DNA from: Leptospira broomii serovar Hurstbridge str. 5399
GTDB taxonomy: Bacteria; Spirochaetota; Leptospiria; Leptospirales; Leptospiraceae
NCBI RefSeq assembly: GCF_000243715.2
Contig: NZ_AHMO02000008.1
Span: forward strand, 1,413,001 to 1,477,000
Direction of reading: 5' to 3'
Length of the DNA stretch: 64,000 nucleotides
Part shown: piece by piece, positions 41,093 through 52,478 of the stretch
Layout of the letters: each line of letters starts with the position of its first letter
Numbering within the stretch: position 1 is the stretch's first letter
Notes under the pieces: model-generated
Database searches by the model: none
Told to the model about the DNA's origin: nothing
Seen by the model: the letters and a program-made list of their open reading frames with translations, nothing else
Position numbers and translations under genes: made by a program

Positions 41093-41880
41093 CGGAATCG
41101 GATAAACACCCGGCGAAATTCACTCACGATTCATTAGGGATACAGGCTTCCGTTCGCTTTCGATTTCCTGAGGAAAGCGATTCGATTCTGAAGCTATTTG
41201 ATTGGGATTTAATCGCCGCTTTTCTTTCGTTTCTAGAAAACAAAAATGAGGAAGGGGGATTTTTTTCAAAGAGAGACACCGAAGAGATTCTGGATCGTCA
41301 TGTTCTCGAATCCATTTATCATATTTATTCGATCCGTGAAGAACTTGGTTCGCTTAACAATTGGAAGGTGGGAGATGCCGGGACTGGGCCCGGAATTCCC
41401 GGTTTTTTTTTCCGCTGCCTAATACCTTCGGAACGACCCAAGGTAATATTATTAGATTCCCAGAAGCGTAAGCTTTCGTTAACCGATGACTTTATTCAAA
41501 CGAACCGCATTAACGGTGTGAAATGCGTGTATGTGCGCGCGGAAGAAGGAAGGGGAGATTGGGATCTAGCGGTGTCGAGGGGATTTATACCCTTTCCCTG
41601 GAGCGCAGAGGTGCTCTGTCGATGGGTAAAACAAGGTGGTATTTATGTCCCATTTATCGGGAAAGATGAATTTGATATAAATCTTATCAAGGCAGTTCTT
41701 GAACCGACAGGATTTAGACTGTTAAAAACGCTTTCATTACCCTCACTTGAATTTTTAGGGATGCGACATATTAAGTTCTTGAAAAAGGTTCTTTCACCGA
41801 GGCAAGGTATCCCTAGGGCTTGGAAGGTTCTGGCCAAGGAGAGTAAATTAGAACATGGGAAAGATCGTATCGATCAGTAA
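41089..41880 (+). CDS. rsmG: 16S rRNA (guanine527-N7)-methyltransferase RsmG
   Basis: RsmG methylates G527 of 16S rRNA and its loss gives low-level streptomycin resistance. The SAM site reads [12 protein letters not shown], and the RKLSLTDDF and [12 protein letters not shown] segments are family-like. At 263 residues it is longer than E. coli RsmG (207), with an extended N-terminus. It overlaps the M20 gene by 4 bases and parA by 26 bases. The rsmG-parA-parB order near the origin is widespread. Confidence 0.88.
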   Translation: MTESDKHPAKFTHDSLGIQASVRFRFPEESDSILKLFDWDLIAAFLSFLENKNEEGGFFSKRDTEEILDRHVLESIYHIYSIREELGSLNNWKVGDAGTGPGIPGFFFRCLIPSERPKVILLDSQKRKLSLTDDFIQTNRINGVKCVYVRAEEGRGDWDLAVSRGFIPFPWSAEVLCRWVKQGGIYVPFIGKDEFDINLIKAVLEPTGFRLLKTLSLPSLEFLGMRHIKFLKKVLSPRQGIPRAWKVLAKESKLEHGKDRIDQ

Positions 41881-42616
41881 CCAAAAAGGCGGTGTCGGAA
41901 AAACTACGACTTCCATCAATCTTGCTGCCAATCTTGCCGCGATTGGAAAAAAAGTTCTCATCGTAGATTTCGATCCTCAAGGAAACTCCGGTTCCGGCTT
42001 AGGTTTAGAAATCAATACACTGCCGAAAACTTCCTACGAGCTCTTAATCGGTGAATGTTCCGCGAACGAATGTATTCGACGAACGGACCTGGAAAATCTG
42101 CATATTATTCCTTCGAATATCAACCTTTCGGGCGCGGAAGCGGATCTACTCGCTGAAGAAAATCGGGAATTTAGGCTGAAAGATGCGATCAGTCTTCTTA
42201 GAACTGAATACGATTATATACTAATCGATTGCCCACCTTCTTTGGGGGTATTGACAATCAATGCTTTGTGCGCGGCAGATAGTGTAATGATCACTTTACA
42301 GACCGAGTACTTCGCTTTAGAGGGATTGACCCAGTTAATGAAAATTATTTCGCTAGTTCAGGAAAAATTGAACCCTTCTTTAGAATTGGAAGGAGTTCTT
42401 TTGACCATGTATGATAAACGAACGAATCTCGCTCAGCAGGTCGCGGAAGACGTAAAAGCATATTTCAAAGACAAAGTTTATACGACTGTTATTCCAAGGA
42501 ACATCAAACTTTCCGAAGCCCCCTCGTTCGGAAAGTCGATTCTCTCATACGACCCGGAAGGTGTCGGGGCTCAAAGTTATCGTAATTTAGCGTTAGAAGT
42601 GGCCGGGAAAAACTAA
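41855..42616 (+). CDS. parA: Chromosome-partitioning ATPase ParA
   Basis: A 253-residue Soj/ParA-type ATPase that moves ParB-parS complexes to segregate origins. It has the deviant Walker A KGGVGKTT at residues 11-18, the [14 protein letters not shown] motif, and [14 protein letters not shown]. No N-terminal DNA-binding extension, so it is the chromosomal type. The start lies inside the end of rsmG. parB follows after 3 bases. Confidence 0.96.
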   Translation: MGKIVSISNQKGGVGKTTTSINLAANLAAIGKKVLIVDFDPQGNSGSGLGLEINTLPKTSYELLIGECSANECIRRTDLENLHIIPSNINLSGAEADLLAEENREFRLKDAISLLRTEYDYILIDCPPSLGVLTINALCAADSVMITLQTEYFALEGLTQLMKIISLVQEKLNPSLELEGVLLTMYDKRTNLAQQVAEDVKAYFKDKVYTTVIPRNIKLSEAPSFGKSILSYDPEGVGAQSYRNLALEVAGKN

Positions 42617-42619
42617 AGA

Positions 42620-43495
42620 ATGAGCGCAAAGCCCAAAGCCTTAGGGCGGGGTTTAGGTAACCTCATCCCTGTTTCAGAAGAGAAGGCATTAAAAGAGGCC
42701 GGTGGGGAAGGTGCACTTCGAGAAATTAAACTTTCCGAGATTAGGCCGAACCCGGACCAACCAAGAAGAACTTTTTCGGAAGATTCGCTTCGTGAACTCT
42801 CCGAAACGATCAAAGCTCATGGAGTCATCCAGCCAATTGTAGTCAAGGAGACAGGTGTAGGATACGAGATCATTTCGGGGGAAAGGCGATACCGCGCATG
42901 TAAATTAGCCGGCTTCATGAAAATTCCCGCAATCGTAAAAAAAGCCAGTGAGAACCAAGCTCTTGAAATGGCTTTGATCGAGAATATCCAACGGGAAAAT
43001 CTCAATCCCATCGAAGAGGCTTTGGCTTACAAGACTCTCTGCGACAAGCTAGGCTTGAAAATCAGCGACGTTGCTACTAGAGTCGGAAAGAATAGAGCCA
43101 CCGTTTCAAACTTAATTCGTCTCCTCCAACTTCCCGATTCAGTCATGGACTTGGTTAAGAATGGAAGAATTTCTGAAGGTCATGCGCGCCCATTACTGGC
43201 GATCGCAGATCGTAAGAAAACAGAGCAATTGGCCTATCAAATTGCGGAGAAAGGACTGACGGTCAGACAAGTCGAAGAAATCGTTTCAAATTTGACCGAA
43301 GAAACTCCGGTAAAAGACAAAAAGAAAGTTAAAAAGAAGGAAGTGGATATCGTAGAATTGGAGAATAAGTTTCGAAAGAAATATTCTATGAAAGTGGACA
43401 TTTCCCATAGTTCGTCTTCCGGAAAGGGAAAGTTAAGTATCGCTTATCCGAGTTTAGATGCTTTACAGAAAATTTTAGACGCCCTAGGGCTTTAG
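42620..43495 (+). CDS. parB: Chromosome-partitioning protein ParB
   Basis: A 291-residue CTP-dependent DNA clamp that loads at par[11 protein letters not shown] near the N-terminus contacts ParA. Core motifs include the CTP-site [12 protein letters not shown] and [14 protein letters not shown], the helix-turn-helix [15 protein letters not shown] with GHARPLL, and a C-terminal dimerisation domain. Targets are the two parS sites 4-5 kb upstream. The thioesterase gene begins 2 bases after its stop. Confidence 0.96.
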   Translation: MSAKPKALGRGLGNLIPVSEEKALKEAGGEGALREIKLSEIRPNPDQPRRTFSEDSLRELSETIKAHGVIQPIVVKETGVGYEIISGERRYRACKLAGFMKIPAIVKKASENQALEMALIENIQRENLNPIEEALAYKTLCDKLGLKISDVATRVGKNRATVSNLIRLLQLPDSVMDLVKNGRISEGHARPLLAIADRKKTEQLAYQIAEKGLTVRQVEEIVSNLTEETPVKDKKKVKKKEVDIVELENKFRKKYSMKVDISHSSSSGKGKLSIAYPSLDALQKILDALGL

Positions 43496-43497
43496 TA

Positions 43498-43911
43498 ATG
43501 TCTTCTAGTCCGGGAGATTTTTTTCATACTCTTCGAGTAAGATATTCCGAAATCGATGCGCAAGCAGTCGTATTCAACGCCCATTATTTGACCTATTTTG
43601 ATACTTCTCTAAACGAATACATGAGGTATCTGAAATACGACTATAAAGAAGAATTAATCAAGAATGGTTTAGATTTTGTAGTTACTCGGTCATTGATCGA
43701 GTATAAATCTCCGGCAAGATTTGACGAGGAATTGAATATCTTTATCAAACCGGGAACGATTAAGCCAGCTAGCATCCAATGGAATTTGGAAGTTAGGAAA
43801 AAGGAAGATGAAACCTTAATTTGTACTGGGGAGCTCACTTGGGCCTTCCTGCATTTGGAGTCACGGACCCCGGCCAAACTGCCGGAAGTTTTTAAAAATC
43901 TAAGAAAGTGA
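43498..43911 (+). CDS. 4-hydroxybenzoyl-CoA thioesterase family protein
   Basis: A 137-residue hot-dog fold acyl-CoA thioesterase of the YbgC/FadM type. The motif VRYSEIDAQAVVFNAHYLTYFD contains the conserved Asp (D in EIDAQ). These enzymes release free acids from acyl-CoA. It lies 2 bases after parB and is convergent with the YaaR-like gene. Its real substrate is unknown. Confidence 0.88.
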   Translation: MSSSPGDFFHTLRVRYSEIDAQAVVFNAHYLTYFDTSLNEYMRYLKYDYKEELIKNGLDFVVTRSLIEYKSPARFDEELNIFIKPGTIKPASIQWNLEVRKKEDETLICTGELTWAFLHLESRTPAKLPEVFKNLRK

Positions 43912-43918
43912 TCCCGCT

Positions 43919-44422
43919 TTAATTCATTAGATCCACGAGAAGTCCGCGGATATCTTCCATACGCTTCATCAAATCGAAAGTAGAATTATCCGGATGAATT
44001 ATAAAATCTGCTAACGTTTGAACTTTATCATCTACCGTATTTATTAATTGGTAAATTTTTTCAGAACCGCCTCTAGCTCTACTTCTAAGCGTTTCTACCG
44101 AAGTGTTGCGATCCATCACCTCTCTGAGAATTGCCTGGACAATCCGTTTGTAGACATTCAAATTTTCATAAGTAGGCGATTTTAAAAAATTTCTTTCCGC
44201 ATCCGGTAAATCGCGTAGTAACGAGTTTAGATCCCGTGTTTTTTCCTGGCTATACGGTAATAAGTGTTCAACAAGTTCAAAAAATTGGGCCTTTGAATCG
44301 GGGATTGCCGCGTCCGGTACTGCGGAAGGAACCGGACTATATAGACTAGAAGAAAAGGAAAGGCCGTAGTAGTCACCTTTGCGTCTTTGATTTCTGCGTG
44401 GATCTTGCGAGTTTACTTTCAA
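43919..44422 (-). CDS. YaaR/DUF327-family protein
   Basis: A 167-residue helical protein of the DUF327 (YaaR) family, seen in the core region FFELVEHLLPYSQEKTRDLN and AILREVMDRN. A disordered Ser/Pro-rich N-terminus precedes it. Its start overlaps the bactofilin stop by 4 bases, so it is coupled to the M23-bactofilin pair. The molecular role is not known; the location suggests a part in cell-shape control. Confidence 0.8.
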   Translation of the reverse strand: MKVNSQDPRRNQRRKGDYYGLSFSSSLYSPVPSAVPDAAIPDSKAQFFELVEHLLPYSQEKTRDLNSLLRDLPDAERNFLKSPTYENLNVYKRIVQAILREVMDRNTSVETLRSRARGGSEKIYQLINTVDDKVQTLADFIIHPDNSTFDLMKRMEDIRGLLVDLMN

Positions 44423-44766
44423 CGTGCAATCGGGTTTATTTTACAGTTACCCTCGAATTGCACTCCCTCTTCCATTACGACTTTCGGAGTAATGATATCG
44501 CCTTTCATTCGGCAACTTGCGAGAAGAGTCACTCGTTCGGTGGCGAAGATATTCCCATGGATCTCACCGCCGGCGACAACAATCCGAGCTCTGATATCCG
44601 TATCGACGATTCCACTCTTGCCGATGAGTACTTTTCCGTCCGTTTTAATCGTCCCGCGAAAAATCCCGTCTATACGTAATAAACCCGAAAGTTTGAAGTC
44701 ACCGTTGAACTCGGCTCCTTCTCCGATAATGCTATTTACCGCTAAATGCTCTTCGGTTTGCGCCAT
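44419..44766 (-). CDS. Bactofilin
   Basis: A 115-residue bactofilin (polymer-forming beta-helix, PF04519). Repeats such as GDFKLSGLLRIDGIFRGTIKTDG, IVDTDIRARIVVAG and GEIHGNIFATERV form the right-handed beta-helix that polymerises without nucleotide. It is flanked by the M23-like gene (1-base overlap) and the YaaR gene. Bactofilins in Leptospira have been linked to helical shape, which makes a shape role here likely by inference. Confidence 0.9.
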   Translation of the reverse strand: MAQTEEHLAVNSIIGEGAEFNGDFKLSGLLRIDGIFRGTIKTDGKVLIGKSGIVDTDIRARIVVAGGEIHGNIFATERVTLLASCRMKGDIITPKVVMEEGVQFEGNCKINPIAR

Positions 44767-45761
44767 CAGTCTTGGATTTGGTTTAGGAATGCGAAGGGAT
44801 TGATTGCTCTAGTCCCGACGTGTATTTCATAATGAAGGCTATATTGCGGGCTGTTTTCGGACTTACCCACGAACCCTATAACTTCGGCTTTAGATACTTG
44901 TTGGTTCTGCTTGATCTTGATTCTATCTAAATTTGAATAGATTGTTTTCCATCCGAATTTGTGGGCCACCTTTACGAAGTACCCGGTATGCCTAGTGTAA
45001 CCGATTTCATAGATTGTTCCCGGAGCGGTCGCAACTACTTCAGAACCGGGAAAGGCTCCTATATCAATTCCGTTATTCATCTCTCTCCGAGCAGTAATCG
45101 GGTTCAGATATTCTCCATAAGGATAGAGCACATAACCTCGGACCGGCCAAATAGAAGGCGTTTGCCGAATGACGCTTTTTCTCTTTTTCAAGATACTAAT
45201 GATTTCTTGAGTAAGTTCGTTTGCTACTTTCAGGTTATGAACGTCTTCTTTTAAACGAAATACTTCCGCTCCGGGTGGCAGCTGGCTTCCGTCCTTCGAA
45301 GAACCGTTAGATGTTAATTTTTCCGCTCCGCCGATTCCTTTTGCGACTTTTGAAGAGTCACCCGTTAGGCGTCCGTAAAGCGCACCGACATGTGTGTGAT
45401 AGTAGTCTACATGTTCATGAAGACTGTTTATCTCTTCTTTCATTTTTGCGGACTGACGGATGAAGTCTTGGTTTGAAAGATTAAGTTCGGTAAGTTGATG
45501 AATGGAACCCGAATGACTTAGTACGTTAACCGAACTGATCAATAAAAGGACAAGAATCGTTCCTACGAAGATAGTGATCGCACGATACGAGATATGGAAA
45601 TTAATCGTTTTTTGTTCCGAATGCGGAATGACCATCACGGTCAAACGCTCTCTACCCTTCTTGTTCCAGTTCGCTACTTTTAGATCTAACTTAAGTTTTA
45701 GGTCCTGGTATTTGTAGCGTAGCCGATAGTATATGAGAGCGAAGTATGATTTCAGATTCAC
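44766..45761 (-). CDS. Membrane-anchored M23/LytM-fold protein, catalytic residues altered
   Basis: A 331-residue protein with one membrane segment ([21 protein letters not shown]), a coiled-coil region and a C-terminal LytM domain. The first zinc motif H-x3-D reads N229-N-G-I-D233, and the H-x-H motif reads S308-L-H310. Two of the four key residues are thus replaced, so peptidoglycan cleavage is doubtful. Such degenerate domains (EnvC, NlpD) activate amidases in other bacteria. It is next to bactofilin, a pairing known from shape-control operons. Confidence 0.87.
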   Translation of the reverse strand: MNLKSYFALIYYRLRYKYQDLKLKLDLKVANWNKKGRERLTVMVIPHSEQKTINFHISYRAITIFVGTILVLLLISSVNVLSHSGSIHQLTELNLSNQDFIRQSAKMKEEINSLHEHVDYYHTHVGALYGRLTGDSSKVAKGIGGAEKLTSNGSSKDGSQLPPGAEVFRLKEDVHNLKVANELTQEIISILKKRKSVIRQTPSIWPVRGYVLYPYGEYLNPITARREMNNGIDIGAFPGSEVVATAPGTIYEIGYTRHTGYFVKVAHKFGWKTIYSNLDRIKIKQNQQVSKAEVIGFVGKSENSPQYSLHYEIHVGTRAINPFAFLNQIQD

Positions 45762-45880
45762 TATTTATGTCCCAAATCTAACGGTTTTGCACCGATTGGC
45801 GTATGCAGTAAGGAATCTTAAAAATTCTCTTTTCAGTCAATCCAAATCGCGAAAACTGTTCCTTAAAAGCCGTCCAAAGC

Positions 45881-46687
45881 ATGTATTCCATCATAGATAC
45901 CCACTGTCATCTGGATATTGTTCTAGAACAAGGCCAGACAATCGACCAAAGCCTTCGTAATGCAAAAGAATCCGGCATTAAGAAAATCGTCCAAATCGGA
46001 ATCGACCTTGAGAGCTCTATTAGAGCGAAAGGTCTATCTGAAGAATATTCGGATTCGGATATTGATATTTTCTATTCAATCGGATGCCATCCGACTGAGA
46101 CCCATGAATTTTCGAAGAAAGAGGAAATTCTCTCCTATATTAACGAGAATGTGGACGACTCTCGCCTTTCCGCGATAGGCGAGATAGGTCTGGATTATTA
46201 TCATGATGCATCTTCTAAAAATGAACAAATCGAAGTGCTTCATTCTTTCTTAGACGCTTCTCATAGATATCGACTCCCTGTCGTTATTCATTCTAGAGAC
46301 GCGGGAGAGGATACGATAGCTATTTTAAAAGAGCATAGAGATAAGGCTTTTGGTGTTATTCACTGTTTTACTTACGATTATTCCATTGCCAAGCGATTGG
46401 TTGATTTGGGATATTACATCTCATTTTCCGGAATCCTAGCTTTTAAGAACGCAAAGGATATTCAGGAAGCGGCGGAAAAACTTCCCTTGGAAGCTTTACT
46501 TATAGAAACCGATGCACCTTTTTTAGCTCCGCCTCCATTTCGCGGAAAACGAAACGAACCTGCGTTTACGAAATTTGTTCTGGAGAAAATGTTTTCATTG
46601 AGAAAGGAATCGAATATAGAAGTAGAAAAGATGCTGTACTCCAATTCCGAAAAATTTATCGAAAGGAAACCCTTCTATCATGCTTGA
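45881..46687 (+). CDS. TatD-family metal-dependent hydrolase
   Basis: A 268-residue TIM-barrel nuclease-like protein of the TatD family. The metal motif DTHCHLD lies at the N-terminus, followed by [26 protein letters not shown] and the C-terminal ETDAPFLAP. Members act as 3'-5' exonucleases or D-aminoacyl deacylases; which holds here is not evident. Its last 8 bases overlap serS, so they are co-transcribed. Confidence 0.92.
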   Translation: MYSIIDTHCHLDIVLEQGQTIDQSLRNAKESGIKKIVQIGIDLESSIRAKGLSEEYSDSDIDIFYSIGCHPTETHEFSKKEEILSYINENVDDSRLSAIGEIGLDYYHDASSKNEQIEVLHSFLDASHRYRLPVVIHSRDAGEDTIAILKEHRDKAFGVIHCFTYDYSIAKRLVDLGYYISFSGILAFKNAKDIQEAAEKLPLEALLIETDAPFLAPPPFRGKRNEPAFTKFVLEKMFSLRKESNIEVEKMLYSNSEKFIERKPFYHA

Positions 46688-47933
46688 TCTTAAATTTATT
46701 ACCGAAAATACCGAAGCTTTAAAAGCTAATCTGGAACTACGCGGGTTTAAAGATATCGGAATACTAGATGAATTAGCTAGAATCATTCATAAAAAAAAAG
46801 AGCTTCAAAAGGAAACGGAATCTCTTCGTGAGGAGAGGAATAAGGCCAGCAAAGAGATCGGAAAGATTAAACAATCTGGAGGGGATATTGCTGCCGCTTC
46901 TGCCGCCGTAAAGGAAATAGGAGATAAAATTAAGGAGATCGAGACTGACCTCGAAATCCAAGAGAATCTCTTGAGCGAAATTAATTTAGGTCTTCCTAAT
47001 ATATTAGATTCGCAAGTTCCCGCCGGCAAAAACGAGCAAGATAATAAGGTTTTATATGAAGTCGGAGAAGTGCGGAATTTTTCATTTCTTCCGAAGCCGC
47101 ACTATGAACTCGGAGAAAATCTTAAATGGATTGATTTTGAGAAAGGAGTCAAACTAGGCGGCGGAAGGGCTTACACTTATTTCGGTTTCGGGGCCAAGTT
47201 AGAAAGAGCTTTGGCCAATTTTATGCTGGAAACCCATACTAAAGAACACGGATACACCGAAGTTTGGGTTCCAGTGATGGTAACTGATGAATGTATGGTA
47301 ACAACCGGGCAGTATCCCAAATTTAAAGATGAATATTATAGAATGGAACGGGACGAATTGAATTTAATTCCCACTGCCGAAGTTCCATTAACGAATCTTT
47401 ATAGAGATGAAATCTTAACTGAAGATCAATTACCTATCTCCGTAACGGCCCATACTTCTTGCTTTAGGCGGGAAGCAGGATCCTATGGTAAAGATACGAG
47501 GGGTCTAGTACGCGTTCATCAATTTCAGAAGGTCGAATTGGTGAAATTCTCAAGACCCGAAGATTCCGAGAAGGAACATAAATCGATGCTTTCTCACGCG
47601 GAAAATATACTTAAAAAGCTAGGTCTGCGCTACCGGGTAATGTTGCTCTGTAGCGGTGATATTTCTGCCGCTTCATCGAAAACCTACGATCTGGAAGTTT
47701 GGATGCCTGGATTAAACCGATGGATGGAGATTTCCTCGGTTTCGAATTTTAAGGATTTTCAAGCTCGTCGCGGTAAAATTCGTTATAAAGCCAAAGACGG
47801 GAAGAACCAACTGGTCCATACGCTAAACGGTTCCGGACTTGCAATCGGACGAACGATGGCGGCAATTTTGGAAACGTACCAAAAAGAAGACGGAACGATA
47901 GAATTTCCCGAATCCTTGAAGCAATATTTCTAA
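46680..47933 (+). CDS. serS: Seryl-tRNA synthetase
   Basis: A 417-residue class II synthetase charging tRNA-Ser. The N-terminal coiled coil, the [13 protein letters not shown] motif, [22 protein letters not shown] and the C-terminal motif 3 ([16 protein letters not shown]) are all intact. The length is standard. It overlaps tatD by 8 bases. Confidence 0.97.
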   Translation: MLDLKFITENTEALKANLELRGFKDIGILDELARIIHKKKELQKETESLREERNKASKEIGKIKQSGGDIAAASAAVKEIGDKIKEIETDLEIQENLLSEINLGLPNILDSQVPAGKNEQDNKVLYEVGEVRNFSFLPKPHYELGENLKWIDFEKGVKLGGGRAYTYFGFGAKLERALANFMLETHTKEHGYTEVWVPVMVTDECMVTTGQYPKFKDEYYRMERDELNLIPTAEVPLTNLYRDEILTEDQLPISVTAHTSCFRREAGSYGKDTRGLVRVHQFQKVELVKFSRPEDSEKEHKSMLSHAENILKKLGLRYRVMLLCSGDISAASSKTYDLEVWMPGLNRWMEISSVSNFKDFQARRGKIRYKAKDGKNQLVHTLNGSGLAIGRTMAAILETYQKEDGTIEFPESLKQYF

Positions 47934-47983
47934 TTTTTAAGAAAAGCACTTAGGTTTTTTAAAAAAAGTCAGATAGTACGAAT

Positions 47984-49360
47984 ATGGGTATGTACTCCCG
48001 TATTCGGACGGTTTATTCTGCTAGCATCCTTTTTGTTTCGAATTCATTGATCCATAAGGATTTTGGTTCATTCGCCTCTCTATCTAAATTAGTCTTGTCA
48101 AGACTCTCGGCCCGGTTAGGCAAGTTATCTCGCGTACTTTTGATATGCATCATTGTTTCCGCTCTCAGCAATTTGAATTCGCAAGAGAATAAGGAACGGA
48201 AACCCGAAAAATTGAAAGGAGGAATTAACACTTCATTAAACGAATTCGGAATAAGCCTTTCGGATGACGGTAATACGTTGTACTATTATTCTAAGCGCAA
48301 CAATTCAAATTATACCGACATATATAAGTCCGTTCGAAACGGGAATCTCTGGTCGGCCGGATTAGAGTTATCTGAATTGAATTCGCAGTTCGACGATCAA
48401 AGCCCTTTTGTTTTGAATAAAGAGGAAGGGATTTTATTTTCTTCTAATCGTGACGGTAGTATCGAATTCATCTTGCCGAACGGGAAGATCGGAGTATCGA
48501 GAGACATATATTTTTCCAAGAAAGGTGAAGGTAAGTGGTTACGTCCTACTTCTCTTCCAACAACGGTCAATACCTCCGCGATCGAAGAGAATCCCTATCT
48601 GTATGAGAACCGTTTATATTTTACTCGTTATCCATTCGGGGTCGTCGGTGAATCGGATATTTTCGTTTCTGAATATAGCGATAAAACTTGGAATAAAGCC
48701 TATCGATTGCCCTCTCCTATCAATACGGATTATGCGGAGATAGCGACCACTATAGGAAGAGACGGAAACACACTTTACTTTTCTTCGAATAGACCGGGCG
48801 GCTTTGGAGGTATGGACATATATAAATCGACTCGAAATCCCGATGGGAGTTATACCGAACCGATTAATTTAGGGCCGATGATAAATTCGAAAGGTGACGA
48901 GGCGTTTTACGTCGAGGCTCCTGACGGTAAGAACGCCTACTTTTGCAGAAGGGAAGAGTCATCCAATTATGATATTTACGAAATCGAAGCCACTCCAAGC
49001 TGGGATGATTTGAAAACCGGCAAAAAAATTTCGATAGAAGCCATTCATTTTCAAAGCGGATCTTTTGAATTGGAAAACGATTCTAAACCCTCGTTAGATC
49101 ATTTGGTTGAATTTCTTTCTACGAACGGCAAATCAAAATTAAAGATTACCGGTCATACCGATCTCCACGGAGAAACCCAAGATAATATGGTATTAAGTCG
49201 CCGGAGAGCGGAGTCAGTTAGAAGTTATTTAATTCATAAGGGGATATCACCCGACAGGATCGAGACGGAGGGTAAAGGAAGTACCGAACCTATTTTTCAG
49301 GACAAAAATCCCGAAACGGATCGGAAAAACCGTCGCACTGAATTTCAACTTCTTGAATAA
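47984..49360 (+). CDS. PD40-repeat OmpA-family outer-membrane protein
   Basis: A protein of up to 458 residues. Following a hydrophobic export segment ([17 protein letters not shown]) come WD40-like/PD40 beta-propeller blades such as [19 protein letters not shown] and [21 protein letters not shown]-terminal OmpA domain follows ([34 protein letters not shown]) that should bind peptidoglycan. The first ATG at 47984 leaves about 40 residues before the signal, so the true start may be further in. It anchors a possible substrate-binding platform next to the solute-binding and barrel genes. Confidence 0.85.
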   Translation: MGMYSRIRTVYSASILFVSNSLIHKDFGSFASLSKLVLSRLSARLGKLSRVLLICIIVSALSNLNSQENKERKPEKLKGGINTSLNEFGISLSDDGNTLYYYSKRNNSNYTDIYKSVRNGNLWSAGLELSELNSQFDDQSPFVLNKEEGILFSSNRDGSIEFILPNGKIGVSRDIYFSKKGEGKWLRPTSLPTTVNTSAIEENPYLYENRLYFTRYPFGVVGESDIFVSEYSDKTWNKAYRLPSPINTDYAEIATTIGRDGNTLYFSSNRPGGFGGMDIYKSTRNPDGSYTEPINLGPMINSKGDEAFYVEAPDGKNAYFCRREESSNYDIYEIEATPSWDDLKTGKKISIEAIHFQSGSFELENDSKPSLDHLVEFLSTNGKSKLKITGHTDLHGETQDNMVLSRRRAESVRSYLIHKGISPDRIETEGKGSTEPIFQDKNPETDRKNRRTEFQLLE

Positions 49361-49434
49361 ATCGAATTATATCTTATGAAACAGCTAAGCAAAAATTTCT
49401 TTCAAGTCCTGGAGTTGCCGATAACCTAGGTATC

Positions 49435-50289
49435 ATGACGAGACCGAGCAGTACCTTGCGAGCTCTCCTCCCAGCTCTCATTTTATTTATTTCCGACGGT
49501 ATTTTTGCCCAAAAAATACCTGTTAGCAGATTGGATCAAATCTTGGCAAAAAAGGAAATTGTCGTGGGTGTGAATCGAGTTTATGAACCGTTTTACATTC
49601 AAGATCCGCTTGAAGGGTTTCCAGGCTTCGATGTTGAATTAGCGAAACTTTACGCAGAGTATTTAGGAGTGGCACTTAAATTAAAGCCGCTTAAAACTTT
49701 TAGACAATTTTCAGACGAGATAGCCGCGGGCTCGATTGATATCGCATTAGCGGGGATGTCCACGGACTTAAGCCGCGGGAAGACTGTCAGTTTTTCGGAT
49801 CCTTATTTGTTAGCAACTCCTGCCGGTCTTATTTTTAAGAAATCACTTCCTCCGGAACCTGAAGGAAGTATCGTAACGACTAGGTCGTTCAAGTCACTAG
49901 ATGATCTATCCGTTTTGAACGGGGTCTCTTTTTCAGTTCGTTCAAATACTACAAATCATAACTTCCTTTTGAGAAAATTCGGAAAAAATAAAATTTACAG
50001 TTATCTTTCCGACTCGATAGCTATCGACGCACTTATTAAGAACGACGTTACTTGTTACGTTGCTGACAGTTTATATATCCTCGCTTTACTTCAAAAGCAA
50101 CCTAGTTTACGCGCAAGTTATTTGCCTTTAATTAATCCTGTGATGGATGACTATATAAGTGCGGCTATGCCGTTAAACGATCTTGTTTTCGTAGATAACT
50201 TTAATTTCTTCATTAAAGAGTTAAAGAGAACGGGTGTAATGGAAGGAATCCGATCGAAATATTTTCTCTCCAAAGATTGGGTAAAATAA
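49435..50289 (+). CDS. Family 3 periplasmic solute-binding protein
   Basis: A 284-residue exported protein with a signal peptide ending ISDGIFAQ. The mature fold opens with [19 protein letters not shown] and [19 protein letters not shown], as in amino-acid or amine binding proteins. There is no permease or ATPase gene nearby. It is followed 4 bases later by the barrel gene, so both probably share a transcript. It may act as a scavenging or sensory receptor; the ligand is unknown. Confidence 0.87.
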   Translation: MTRPSSTLRALLPALILFISDGIFAQKIPVSRLDQILAKKEIVVGVNRVYEPFYIQDPLEGFPGFDVELAKLYAEYLGVALKLKPLKTFRQFSDEIAAGSIDIALAGMSTDLSRGKTVSFSDPYLLATPAGLIFKKSLPPEPEGSIVTTRSFKSLDDLSVLNGVSFSVRSNTTNHNFLLRKFGKNKIYSYLSDSIAIDALIKNDVTCYVADSLYILALLQKQPSLRASYLPLINPVMDDYISAAMPLNDLVFVDNFNFFIKELKRTGVMEGIRSKYFLSKDWVK

Positions 50290-50292
50290 TCG

Positions 50293-51864
50293 GTGAAAGA
50301 TGTCAGTCAGTTACTAAGAATCGGGCTTTTATCTTTTGGAGTCTTGCTTTTTATAAATTCACTTTCTGCACAAGAAATTGAAGAAAAGACCAAAATCGAT
50401 CTGCAAGGTAACTATAGGGTTCGTGGATTTAATTTAGGGAGAGACATATATTCTTCCCGTCAAACGCCGGTGACTCCATTTGATAAACAATCCTTTCAAA
50501 ATCAATATCAGCAGAATGCGAATAGTCAAATTCAAAATGAGATTTATGCGCGGACACACGGCTTACCGACTACTCTCTCTCCTTCGAAAGAAGATATAAC
50601 ATATTATGATACACGTATGACTTTGAATATGAATTTTGCGACTTCGAAGTATTTCGAAGCATTGGCAGGTGTTCAAATTGGTGATATGATTTTCGGAGGA
50701 AAAGGAGTTGGACAGAGTTCGAATATTGGCCCAGGACAAGGTGGAGAAGCAACATATAGTACTGCCGTAAACATTCAAACCAACTTTCTTTATTTGAATT
50801 TCAAACTACCGGAAAAAAGTTTTACGACGAGAGTCGGTTTACAACTTTTTACGTCCGCACAGGGCCGAGTTATTTATATCCCCGGAACTGGAGTTACAAT
50901 GACGAAGGATATTCGCAATTGGAATATGACATTGGAAGGAGGATGGTTAATCGCAAAGCAGAATAATCTTACGGATTTGGATAAGAATAGTTTTGCGGAT
51001 AAAAACTATCAGGGAAATAATATTTATTTTTATAAAGTCAAAACCAGTTTTTTTAATAACGCTAGACATGAATTATATAGTTATTATATGGACGATACGT
51101 TGCGGGATATTCAAGACACAACCGGAGTCTATGGACTTGTTTCCCGCCAAAGTCAATCCGGGCAATTATTTTGGCACGGCCTGTTTAATGAGTTTAATTT
51201 TTCCGACTTTACCCTTGTCGTTCATGGAATTTACAATCACGGAACACTTCATTCTTTAAATCCATATCGAGATCCTAGCGGAAACGAAGTGTATAGAAAA
51301 TATGATCGTTATGCGATAAAGGGCGCTTTCTTCGATACGCAAGTCTCCTATCGATATAATGAATCGCTTACGCTTAATTTTATAGCATTAGGATCTACGG
51401 GACGGCCAGGTTACGAGAAAGATGGAACTCGATCCAATTTACACGGTTCCGGTTATCAAACCCTCTTTCCCGGATATTCGGTTTCGAATATCGCAATCGA
51501 CTTTACCGGAGGGTATGCGCTATTCCCCGGAGGAAACGTTAGCGGTTTATACGAATATGGATTATTTTCCGATATAGTTGTTGCGGGTCCGATAGTCCTT
51601 ACTTTGGGATATTATAGATTGTATGGAACTAAGTCTCCGCTAATGGATAATAATAGATTTTATAATTCCGATAATTTTTATCAGACGTCGGCTTATTTCG
51701 GGCAGGAGTACAATCTCAATCTGAGGTGGAATGCGTTTAGAGATATGCAGATCCTCTTACGTTCGGGCTATTTTATTTCAGGAAACGGCTTTAAAGCGTA
51801 TATGGATACGACGGGTGGGACATTCTTGCGGGAACTTTTTGTGACGGCAGAACATCGATTTTAA
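50293..51864 (+). CDS. Outer-membrane beta-barrel protein
   Basis: A 523-residue exported protein (GTG start; signal ending NSLSAQ). The sequence alternates aromatic and polar residues in many short strands and ends in a terminal Phe (FVTAEHRF), the mark of a barrel inserted by BAM. It resembles long-chain alginate-export-type porins in length and style, but I cannot name the substrate. It follows the solute-binding gene closely and may bring the ligand across the outer membrane. Confidence 0.78.
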   Translation: MKDVSQLLRIGLLSFGVLLFINSLSAQEIEEKTKIDLQGNYRVRGFNLGRDIYSSRQTPVTPFDKQSFQNQYQQNANSQIQNEIYARTHGLPTTLSPSKEDITYYDTRMTLNMNFATSKYFEALAGVQIGDMIFGGKGVGQSSNIGPGQGGEATYSTAVNIQTNFLYLNFKLPEKSFTTRVGLQLFTSAQGRVIYIPGTGVTMTKDIRNWNMTLEGGWLIAKQNNLTDLDKNSFADKNYQGNNIYFYKVKTSFFNNARHELYSYYMDDTLRDIQDTTGVYGLVSRQSQSGQLFWHGLFNEFNFSDFTLVVHGIYNHGTLHSLNPYRDPSGNEVYRKYDRYAIKGAFFDTQVSYRYNESLTLNFIALGSTGRPGYEKDGTRSNLHGSGYQTLFPGYSVSNIAIDFTGGYALFPGGNVSGLYEYGLFSDIVVAGPIVLTLGYYRLYGTKSPLMDNNRFYNSDNFYQTSAYFGQEYNLNLRWNAFRDMQILLRSGYFISGNGFKAYMDTTGGTFLRELFVTAEHRF

Positions 51865-51872
51865 GAAAACGA

Positions 51873-52478
51873 TCATAATTTTAATCTTGAACGGATTGCG
51901 CGTCCTAGCGTGTATTGGTCGGCTAATTCGATCGAACCACCTACCGTTATACCGTATGCGATTCGAGTCACTAGTACATTCAAATTATGTAATTGTCGAT
52001 GTAAATAGTCCGCCGTCGCATCCCCTTCTAATGTAGGATTAGTGGCGACTAGAACTTCCTTAATTTCTTCGGGTTCGATCCTAATCACTAATTCTTTAAT
52101 TCTTAGATCCTGAGGACCGATTCCTTCCAAGGGAGAAATTACGCCATTTAATACATGGTATCTTCCCTTAAATTCACCGGTATTCTCGATAAAGAAAACA
52201 TCTTCAGGTTGCTCAACTACGCAAATAGTATGTCCGTCCCTCTTAGGCGATGCACAAAGTTCACAGGTTTCAGCTTCGGAGTAGGCGCCGCATCGTGAAC
52301 AAAAACGAATTCGATCTTTAGTATCTACAAGACTTTGAATAAATCCATGAAATGCCGCCGGATCTTGTCGGAGTAGATGAAAACTGATTCGATATGCGCT
52401 CTTTTTTCCGATCCCTGGGAGAGAGGAAAGTGCGCTTACCATACCTTCGATCAAATGTTCAGCCAATGTTGCCGCCAA
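51873..52478 (-). CDS. recR: Recombination protein RecR
   Basis: A 201-residue RecFOR-pathway protein. The zinc finger is C-x2-C-x8-C-x2-C ([16 protein letters not shown]), and the TOPRIM part carries [17 protein letters not shown] and [13 protein letters not shown]. The [21 protein letters not shown] helix-hairpin-helix is present ([14 protein letters not shown]). The start lies 20 bases inside the YbaB gene, in the usual dnaX-ybaB-recR order. Confidence 0.96.
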   Translation of the reverse strand: MAATLAEHLIEGMVSALSSLPGIGKKSAYRISFHLLRQDPAAFHGFIQSLVDTKDRIRFCSRCGAYSEAETCELCASPKRDGHTICVVEQPEDVFFIENTGEFKGRYHVLNGVISPLEGIGPQDLRIKELVIRIEPEEIKEVLVATNPTLEGDATADYLHRQLHNLNVLVTRIAYGITVGGSIELADQYTLGRAIRSRLKL

